Of a DNA stretch of 5,832 bases, positions 1-4,828 are shown one piece after another. The first letter of the stretch is position 1; each line of letters opens with the position of its first letter. The position numbers and the translations under genes were made by a program. The notes beneath the pieces are model-generated. The model was not told the origin of the DNA. It saw only the letters and a list, made by a program, of their open reading frames with translations, and ran no database searches. This DNA comes from DATARH01 sp035935235 (GTDB taxonomy: Bacteria; Pseudomonadota; Alphaproteobacteria; ATCC43930; CGMCC-115725): assembly GCA_035935235.1 (NCBI GenBank), contig DASYXG010000167.1, forward strand, positions 1 through 5,832, written 5' to 3'.

Positions 1-170
1 TGTCGATGAACGACGACAAGGCGATGAACGGTGAGCGCGTCGCCACCACTTCGAACCGCAATTTCGAGGGCCGCCAGGGCAAGAACGCCAAGTCGCATTT
101 GATGGGGCCCGCGATGGCCGCCGCCGCCGCGATCACCGGCCATTTGGCCGACGTGCGGCAGATGGGCTGA
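1..170 (+). CDS. leuC: 3-isopropylmalate dehydratase large subunit, C-terminal end (partial)
   Basis: These are the last 55 codons of LeuC, ending in TGA at 168-170; the start lies outside the window. LeuC is the [4Fe-4S] aconitase-family subunit that, with LeuD, isomerises 2-isopropylmalate to 3-isopropylmalate in the cytoplasm. The visible peptide carries the family's C-terminal signature TSNRNFEGRQG, followed by the SHLMGPAMAAAAAITGH stretch that normally closes bacterial LeuC. The cluster-binding cysteines are upstream and cannot be checked. The stop is 11 bases before the leuD start, so the two subunits are almost certainly co-transcribed. Identification is by the conserved tail and by the adjacent leuD; the only real alternative, another aconitase-family large subunit, is made unlikely by this context. 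Confidence 0.95.
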   Translation, partial: SMNDDKAMNGERVATTSNRNFEGRQGKNAKSHLMGPAMAAAAAITGHLADVRQMG

Positions 171-181
171 AGGGAAATCCA

Positions 182-811
182 ATGGATAAGTTCACCACCC
201 TGACCGGGGTCGCCGCGCCGCTGCCGATCCATAATCTCGACACCGACAAGATCTTTCCGGCGATCTACCTGAAGACGATCAAACGCACCGGGCTGTCGCA
301 ATGGCTATTCCAGGAAATTCGCTTCCGGCCCGACGGCTCGGAGAACCCGGATTTCGTGCTCAACCAGGCGCCCTATCGCAAGGCGCAAATCCTGATCGGC
401 GCCGAGAATTTCGGTTGCGGGTCGAGCCGCGAGCACGCGCCCTGGGCGCTCTTGGATTACGGCATTCGCTGCGTGATCGCGCCGAGTTTCGCCGACATCT
501 TCTATAACAACTGCTTCAAGAACGGCATCTTGCCGATCAAGGTGCCGAAAGAGGTCGCCGACGAGTTGATGGAAGACGCCAAAAAGGGCGCCAACGCGGT
601 GATGACGATCGACCTGGAGTCGCAGACCATCTCGCGGCCGGACGGCGAGAAGGTGCATTTCGAGGTCGATGCCTTCCGCAAGCACTGCCTGCTCAACGGG
701 CTCGACGATATCGGCCTCACCGAGCAGAAGGACCAGGACATCGGCGCCTACGAACAGAAGGCCCAAATGCAGCGTCCGTGGCAATTCGGCATGACCCAAA
801 GAGGGACGTGA
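182..811 (+). CDS. leuD: 3-isopropylmalate dehydratase small subunit
   Basis: This 209-residue protein is the swivelling-domain partner of LeuC and helps form the active site of isopropylmalate isomerase in leucine synthesis. Recognisable motifs in order are NLDTDKIFPAIYL (18-30), the substrate-loop signature GAENFGCGSSREHAPWAL (73-90), and PSFADIFYNNCFKNGILP (101-118). The Ser-Ser-Arg-Glu-His core of the second motif is intact. Length is normal for the proteobacterial LeuD class of about 200 residues. The ATG at 182 is supported by an AGGG purine tract at 171-174, directly after the leuC stop. An 81-base gap separates it from leuB, longer than the leuC-leuD gap and occupied by a palindrome. 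No truncation or frameshift is seen. Confidence 0.97.
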   Translation: MDKFTTLTGVAAPLPIHNLDTDKIFPAIYLKTIKRTGLSQWLFQEIRFRPDGSENPDFVLNQAPYRKAQILIGAENFGCGSSREHAPWALLDYGIRCVIAPSFADIFYNNCFKNGILPIKVPKEVADELMEDAKKGANAVMTIDLESQTISRPDGEKVHFEVDAFRKHCLLNGLDDIGLTEQKDQDIGAYEQKAQMQRPWQFGMTQRGT

Positions 812-839
812 TTCGATAGACGGGACTGCATTTTTCAAG

Positions 840-870
840 CGTCATGCCCGGGCGTGTTCCGGCCATGACG
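840..870. repeat. Imperfect intergenic palindrome between leuD and leuB
   Basis: The outer arms are CGTCATG (840-846) and CATGACG (864-870), a perfect 7-bp inverted repeat. After a C-C mismatch (847/863) pairing resumes as CCGG (848-851) with CCGG (859-862), leaving a short loop at about 852-858. There is no T-run after it, so it does not look like an intrinsic terminator. The CGTCATGCCCGG arm resembles a dispersed palindromic repeat that I recall as common between genes in Bradyrhizobium-like and related alphaproteobacteria. That link is from memory. It may instead be a local RNA hairpin that tunes leuD/leuB expression or stabilises the mRNA 3' end. Confidence 0.6.
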
Positions 871-874
871 GTTT

Positions 875-882
875 AGGGGGAG
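875..882 (+). promoter_or_regulatory. Ribosome binding site that sets the leuB GTG start
   Basis: AGGGGGAG lies 10 bases before the GTG at 893. It is the only good purine-rich tract in this part of the gap, and it supports initiation at GTG over any internal ATG. The site begins five bases after the palindrome, so folding of the palindrome could affect its accessibility (inference). Confidence 0.6.
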
Positions 883-892
883 TTCCAAGTCA

Positions 893-2008
893 GTGGCCCA
901 AACCCATTCCAACCGCAAAGTCCTGGTGCTGCCGGGCGACGGCATCGGCCCCGAAATCATGCGCGAGGTGATGCGCGTGATGGAGTTCTTCGACCGCCGC
1001 CGCATCGCCAGTTTCGAGGTCAGCGAAGGGCTGGTCGGCGGCTCGGCCTACGACGCGGACGGCGTCCCGCTGACCGACGCGACGCTGGCGCGTGCGCAGG
1101 CCGCCGACGCGGTGCTGTTCGGCTCGGTCGGCGGGCCGAAATGGGGGAAGCTACCCTTTGAGCTGCAGCCCGAGCGTGGCCTGCTCAAGCTGCGCAAGGA
1201 GATGGACCTGTTCGCCAATCTGCGCCCAGCGCAGGTGTTCGAGGCCTTGGCCGACGCGTCGAGCCTCAAGCGCGAACTGGTCGCCGGACTCGACCTGCTG
1301 ATCGTCCGTGAACTGACCGGCGGCATCTACTTCGGCGATCCGCGCGGCATCGAGACGCTGCCCGACGGCACCCGCCGCGGCATCAATACCGAGGTGTATA
1401 CCGAGGCCGAGATCGAGCGCGTCACCCGCGCCGCCTTCGAGCTGGCGAAGAAGCGGCAGAAGCGTCTCTGCGAGGTCGACAAGGCCAATGTCATGGAGTC
1501 GGGGCTGCTATGGCGGGAGGTCGCCAACCGGATCAAGCCTGACTACCCGGACGTCGAACTCTCCTTCATGTACGCCGACAATTGCGCGATGCAGCTGGTG
1601 CGCGCGCCAAAGCAGTTCGACGTCATCGTCACCAGCAATCTGTTCGGTGACTTGCTCAGCGATTGCGCGGCGATGCTCACCGGTTCGCTCGGCATGCTTC
1701 CGTCGGCGTCATTGGGCGCGGCGGATAGCAGCGGCCGACGCAAGGCGCTCTACGAGCCGGTGCACGGCAGCGCGCCCGACATCGCCGGCCAGGGCGTCGC
1801 CAACCCGCTCGCCTGCATCCTCTCCTTCGCGATGATGCTGCGCTATTCGTTCGACCTCGCCGACGAAGCCGAATTGGTCGAGGAGTCGGTGCGCCAGGCG
1901 CTCGCCTCCGGCGTGCGCACCGGCGACATCGCCCGTCCTGGGCAGACCCGCGTCTCGACCCGCTCGATGGGCGACGCGGTGCTGCACGAGTTGGAGAAGG
2001 CGGCCTAG
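893..2008 (+). CDS. leuB: 3-isopropylmalate dehydrogenase
   Basis: This is a 371-residue NAD-dependent beta-decarboxylating dehydrogenase. It oxidises and decarboxylates 3-isopropylmalate to 2-oxoisocaproate, the last step before transamination to leucine. Visible motifs are GDGIGPE (15-21), the substrate-binding arginine helix PERGLLKLRKEMDLFANLRP (93-112), RELTGGIYFGDPRG (139-152) with the catalytic tyrosine, EVDKANVMESG with the catalytic lysine at 197, the metal-binding aspartates at 229, 253 and 257 (YADN and FGDLLSD), and the adenine-binding HGSAPDIAGQGVANP (291-305). Length matches the family. The GTG start is chosen because of the ribosome binding site at 875-882. A cysteine (258) follows FGDLLSD, where I expect Glu in many alphaproteobacterial LeuB; this is a minor variation. 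It is followed at two bases by the sheath-domain gene. Confidence 0.97.
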   Translation: MAQTHSNRKVLVLPGDGIGPEIMREVMRVMEFFDRRRIASFEVSEGLVGGSAYDADGVPLTDATLARAQAADAVLFGSVGGPKWGKLPFELQPERGLLKLRKEMDLFANLRPAQVFEALADASSLKRELVAGLDLLIVRELTGGIYFGDPRGIETLPDGTRRGINTEVYTEAEIERVTRAAFELAKKRQKRLCEVDKANVMESGLLWREVANRIKPDYPDVELSFMYADNCAMQLVRAPKQFDVIVTSNLFGDLLSDCAAMLTGSLGMLPSASLGAADSSGRRKALYEPVHGSAPDIAGQGVANPLACILSFAMMLRYSFDLADEAELVEESVRQALASGVRTGDIARPGQTRVSTRSMGDAVLHELEKAA

Positions 2009-2010
2009 CC

Positions 2011-2358
2011 ATGAGCGAACAGAGCCGCGATATCGTTTCTTTGAGGCGGCTCATCGAAAACGGCGTTCGCGACCGGTTGCGGCGCGTCGTCTTCGAGCCG
2101 AACGGCCCGGCCCTATGGGGTAAGATCTCCGACAAGATCGGCGCCTTCTTACAGACTTTGTTCATCGAGGGCGCGTTCAAAGGAGACGGGCCTGCGCAAG
2201 CCTATTTCGTCAAGATCGACACGGAAACGCAGTCCGATATCGACCAAGGCATCATAAACATCGTGATCGGCTTTGCTCCATTGCGACCCGCCGAGTTCGA
2301 AATCATCACCATCGAGGAAATGATAGAGGCCTCGGGCGCCACCGGTCCGGCGCAGTAG
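2011..2358 (+). CDS. Stand-alone phage tail sheath C-terminal domain protein
   Basis: The 115-residue product aligns by eye along most of its length with the C-terminal domain of contractile tail sheath proteins (Myoviridae-type phages, R-type pyocins, related injection systems). Hallmarks in order are a short SLRRLIENGVRDRLRR helix, VFEPN (27-31), LW (35-36), FLQTLFIEGAFKG (46-58), AYFVKIDTETQSDIDQG (64-80) and IGFAPLRPAEFEIITI (86-101). Full sheath proteins are roughly 350-700 residues; the N-terminal and middle domains are absent here. The ATG is two bases after the leuB stop, with a GGAGAAGG tract at 1993-2000, so translation is probably coupled to leuB. Codons such as TTA, CTA, ATA, AGG and GGA are more frequent than in leuB, suggesting a different origin. 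The frame is open and neatly ended. It may be a decaying fragment or a domesticated small protein; function is unknown. Confidence 0.85.
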   Translation: MSEQSRDIVSLRRLIENGVRDRLRRVVFEPNGPALWGKISDKIGAFLQTLFIEGAFKGDGPAQAYFVKIDTETQSDIDQGIINIVIGFAPLRPAEFEIITIEEMIEASGATGPAQ

Positions 2359-2377
2359 AGCGGCGCTAAACGACAGC

Positions 2378-4291
2378 CTATCGCGATTGTTTCGCGTAAC
2401 CCGCCCGCTTCAGGCTCTCGGCGATTTCGCCGAGGATCGCCGGCTCGTCGATCGTCGCCGGCATGCGGTACTCCTCGCCGTCGGCGATAGCACGCATCGT
2501 GCCGCGTAGGATTTTCCCCGAGCGGGTCTTGGGCAGGCGGTCGACGACAAGGGCCGCCTTGAAGCTGGCGACCGGGCCGATCTTGTCGCGCACCAACGCC
2601 ACCGCCTCGGCTTCGATTTCCTCTGGCGCCCGCGCGACCCCCGATTTCAGCACGAGCAGCCCTAGCGGCACCTGGCCCTTGAGCGTGTCGGCGACCCCCA
2701 TCACCGCACATTCGGCGACGTCGGGATGCCCCGCCAGCACCTCCTCCATCTCGCCGGTCGAGAGCCGGTGCGCCGCGACATTGATGATGTCGTCGGTGCG
2801 GGTCATCACCTGGATGTAACCGTCGGCATCGATGAACCCGGCATCGCCGGTCTGGTAATAGCCGGGATAGGTCGCGAGGTATGATTGGACGAAGCGGTCG
2901 TCGGCTTGCCATAAGGTCGGCAGCGCACCCGGCGGCAGCGGCAGCCTGACCGCGAGCGCGCCGATCGCGCCGCGCTTCACTTCGTTCGCCTCGCCGACCG
3001 CGTCGGCTTCCAGCACGCGAATGTCCCAGCCCGGCACCGCGCGAGTGCACGAACCGGGCTTGACCGGCAGCCTTTCGATGCCGAGACAGTTCGCCCCGAT
3101 CGGCCAGCCCGTCTCGGTCTGCCACCAATGATCGATCACCGGCACCTTGAGCATCTCCTCCGCCCAGGCGACGGTCGGCGGGTCGGCGCGCTCGCCAGCG
3201 AGGAACAACCCGCGGAATTTCGACAGATCGCGGGCGCGGATCAGCTTGCCGTCCGGGTCCTCGCGCTTGATCGCGCGGAACGCGGTCGGCGCGGTGAAGA
3301 ACACCCGTACCTGGTGCTGCGCGATGACCCGCCAGAAGGCGCCGGCATCGGGGGTGCCGACCGGCTTGCCTTCGTACAGTACCGAGGTGCAGCCGTAGAT
3401 CAGCGGCGCGTAGACGATGTAAGAATGTCCGACCACCCAACCGACGTCGCTGGCGGTCCAGAACACCTCGTCCGGCTGAACCCCGTAGATGTTGCGCATC
3501 GACCAGGCGAGCGCGACCGCGTAACCGCCATTGTCGCGTACCACGCCCTTCGGGATCCCGGTCGTGCCCGAGGTGTAGAGGATGTAGAGCGGATCCGTCG
3601 CCAGCACCGGCACGCAATCGGCCGGCTGCGCCGCAGCCTCCAGTTCGTCCCAATCCTTGTCGCGGCCAGGCATCATTTCGGCATGGCACATCGGCCGCTG
3701 CAGGACGACGCAAGCCAAGGGTTTCGAACTGGCCTCGTCGATCGCGGCGTCGAGCAGCGGCTTGTAGGGGATGATCCGGTTGACCTCGAGCCCGCACGAG
3801 GCCGAGACAATGACCTTCGGCTTGGCGTCGTCGATGCGGGTCGCCAGCTCATGCGACGCGAACCCGCCGAACACCACCGAATGCACCGCGCCGATCCGGG
3901 CGCAGGCGAGCATCGCGATCGCCGCCTCGGGCACCATCGGCATGTAAATCAGCACCCGGTCGCCCTGCCCGACACCGAGCGCCTTGAGCACGCCAGCGAA
4001 GCGCGCCACCCGGTCGCGCAGTTGGCGGTAGGTGAAGGACGCGACCGTATCGGTGACCGGACTGTCGTAGATTAGCGCCACCCGCTCGCTCCTGCCGGCC
4101 GCGACATGACGGTCGAGCGCATTCCAGCAGGTGTTGAGCCTTGCCCCGGCAAACCAGCGATAGAACGGCGGCCTGCTGTCGTCGAGCACGCGGTCCCAGC
4201 GCTGCTCCCAGTCGATCGCCTCGGCCGCCTGGGCCCAGAACTCCTCGGGCTCCTCGAGCGAGCGGCGGTAAACCTCGGCGATGCCCGTCAT
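2378..4291 (-). CDS. prpE: Propionyl-CoA synthetase (propionate--CoA ligase)
   Basis: This 637-residue AMP-forming acyl-CoA synthetase (ANL superfamily) activates propionate via propionyl-AMP, feeding the methylcitrate or methylmalonyl-CoA route. The N-terminus (VYRRSLEEPEEFWAQAAEAI, 7-26) resembles the acetyl-CoA synthetase N-terminal domain of PrpE. Motifs are ARIGAVHSVVFGGFASHELA (131-150), the P-loop YTSGTTGIPKG (239-249), GWVVGHSYIVYAPL (284-297), HWWQTETGWP (388-397), TGD (481-483), the hinge RTDD (498-501) and PKTRSGK (587-593), whose Lys593 is the usual regulatory acylation site. The Trp after QTETG and the PrpE-like stretch around GGYAVAL (255-261) favour PrpE/ACSS3 over Acs, which has QTETGG. 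Ala506 replaces the glycine of the INVxGHR motif. An AGGGAGG Shine-Dalgarno five bases before the ATG supports the start. It converges on the sheath-domain gene, with 19 bases between the stops. Confidence 0.9.
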   Translation of the reverse strand: MTGIAEVYRRSLEEPEEFWAQAAEAIDWEQRWDRVLDDSRPPFYRWFAGARLNTCWNALDRHVAAGRSERVALIYDSPVTDTVASFTYRQLRDRVARFAGVLKALGVGQGDRVLIYMPMVPEAAIAMLACARIGAVHSVVFGGFASHELATRIDDAKPKVIVSASCGLEVNRIIPYKPLLDAAIDEASSKPLACVVLQRPMCHAEMMPGRDKDWDELEAAAQPADCVPVLATDPLYILYTSGTTGIPKGVVRDNGGYAVALAWSMRNIYGVQPDEVFWTASDVGWVVGHSYIVYAPLIYGCTSVLYEGKPVGTPDAGAFWRVIAQHQVRVFFTAPTAFRAIKREDPDGKLIRARDLSKFRGLFLAGERADPPTVAWAEEMLKVPVIDHWWQTETGWPIGANCLGIERLPVKPGSCTRAVPGWDIRVLEADAVGEANEVKRGAIGALAVRLPLPPGALPTLWQADDRFVQSYLATYPGYYQTGDAGFIDADGYIQVMTRTDDIINVAAHRLSTGEMEEVLAGHPDVAECAVMGVADTLKGQVPLGLLVLKSGVARAPEEIEAEAVALVRDKIGPVASFKAALVVDRLPKTRSGKILRGTMRAIADGEEYRMPATIDEPAILGEIAESLKRAGYAKQSR

Positions 4292-4296
4292 CGCGT

Positions 4297-4303
4297 CCTC
4301 CCT
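4297..4303 (-). promoter_or_regulatory. Strong ribosome binding site of prpE
   Basis: On the minus strand AGGGAGG sits five bases before the ATG at 4291-4289, close to the anti-Shine-Dalgarno consensus. It fixes the prpE start. A TAG stop of a short upstream frame immediately precedes it (4306-4304). Confidence 0.75.
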
Positions 4304-4405
4304 CTATTTCGCCAAATCTTCTGCCTCATAGAACACCTTGCCAAGCGGCTCGACACCTCGCGCCGCGCGGGGGAAAATGCCGTGCGAACCTTGGGAGGAT
4401 GGCAT
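4304..4405 (-). other. Short open frame upstream of prpE, possible leader or gene remnant
   Basis: On the minus strand a 33-codon frame runs from an ATG at 4405-4403 to TAG at 4306-4304, 12 bases before prpE. Its end reads VEPLGKVFYEAEDLAK, which looks like an ordinary protein C-terminus rather than intergenic noise. It has no ribosome binding site, overlaps the first bases of the GFA gene, and its frame stays open further into that gene's antisense strand. It could be the remnant of a gene once upstream of prpE, a leader peptide, or chance in GC-rich DNA. I do not recognise it. Confidence 0.15.
4393..4398 (+). promoter_or_regulatory. Ribosome binding site that sets the GFA gene start
   Basis: GGGAGG lies five bases before the ATG at 4404. 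It argues against the in-frame upstream starts TTG 4338 and ATG 4377, which would add 22 or 9 residues unlike the family and would place this site inside the coding region. Confidence 0.7.
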
Positions 4406-4826
4406 GGAACGCGTCGCGCAGTGCCATTGCGGCCAATTGAAAGCGATCGCCACCGGCGAGCCCGGCCGCGTCTATGTCTGCCATTGCAAATCGTGCCAGC
4501 GCCGCACCGGCACCGTTTTTCACTGGGGTACGCGCTGGGAGAAGAGCCAGGTACGGCTCGACGGTCCCGAGAAAATATACGCCCGAAAAGGTGATAGCGG
4601 CTTCGACCTGCGTTTTCACTTCTGCCCGAACTGCGGCACCAGCGTCCTCTGGGAGGGCGACCGCACCCCGGAATTTTGCGGCATCGCCGCGGGCTGTTTC
4701 GCCGATCTCGACTTTCCGGCGCCGACCGGCTCGATCTATGAGGAGGCGATGCATTCCTGGCTCGCTCTCCCCTCGGTCGCCGAGCATCACGACCGAGCCT
4801 TTCCGCCACCTCCGCCGGCGAGCTGA
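4404..4826 (+). CDS. GFA-family (CENP-V/GFA, DUF636) zinc-binding protein
   Basis: With the ATG at 4404 this is a 140-residue protein, the usual size for single-domain GFA proteins. The zinc ligands typical of the family are visible: CHC (7-9), CHCKSC (26-31) followed by QRRTG, and FCPNCGT (73-79). The middle contains the expected beta-rich segment. The family is named for glutathione-dependent formaldehyde-activating enzyme (Gfa), but most members have no proven activity, so a glutathione- or aldehyde-related role is only a possibility. The tail is proline-rich (FPPPPPAS). The start was chosen from GGGAGG at 4393-4398. Its TGA is two bases before the ATG of the next acyl-CoA synthetase, indicating an operon with coupled translation. 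It has no membrane segment or signal peptide and is probably cytoplasmic. Confidence 0.9.
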   Translation: MERVAQCHCGQLKAIATGEPGRVYVCHCKSCQRRTGTVFHWGTRWEKSQVRLDGPEKIYARKGDSGFDLRFHFCPNCGTSVLWEGDRTPEFCGIAAGCFADLDFPAPTGSIYEEAMHSWLALPSVAEHHDRAFPPPPPAS

Positions 4827-4828
4827 CG

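Larger units (their letters stand above)
4292..4403. promoter_or_regulatory. Divergent intergenic region between prpE and the GFA gene
   Basis: These 112 bases separate two genes transcribed away from each other, so both promoters probably lie here or in the gene starts. I see a ribosome binding site at each end but no convincing sigma-70 promoter. The best minus-strand match is TTGGCA (4344-4339), 17 bases from a poor GAAGAT (4321-4316). No clear operator dyad or riboswitch was found. The GC-rich tract at 4359-4373 has no obvious function. Confidence 0.4.

Noticed and set aside
2336..2353. GCGCC / GGCGC hairpin at the end of the sheath-domain gene as a terminator
   Set aside because: A 5-bp stem with an 8-base loop, within coding sequence and not followed by a T-run.
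2011..2358. T4 gp25/baseplate-wedge protein as an alternative identity of the small phage-like gene
   Set aside because: The VFEPN, FVKIDTET and APLRPAEF landmarks in this order belong to the sheath C-terminal domain and not to gp25-like proteins.
2382..2396. CGCGA-TTGTT-TCGCG hairpin near the prpE stop as a terminator
   Set aside because: Only a 5-bp stem, inside the prpE coding end, with no T-run on either strand.
2202..3797. 531-codon minus-strand open frame overlapping prpE in another frame
   Set aside because: It is very Arg/Gly/Ala-rich with no domain, and overlaps a complete, motif-rich PrpE; only the lack of stops in high-GC DNA keeps it open.
3128..4075. 315-codon plus-strand open frame antisense to prpE
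   Set aside because: Low-complexity Arg/Asp/His composition, no good ribosome binding site noted, and fully antisense to a conserved enzyme.
4316..4344. TTGGCA-17-GAAGAT promoter for prpE
   Set aside because: The -10 matches only three of six consensus positions; too weak to annotate as a promoter.
4338..4403. Upstream in-frame starts (TTG 4338, ATG 4377) for the GFA gene
   Set aside because: They would add residues unlike the family and place the strong GGGAGG at 4393-4398 inside the gene; ATG 4404 fits better.
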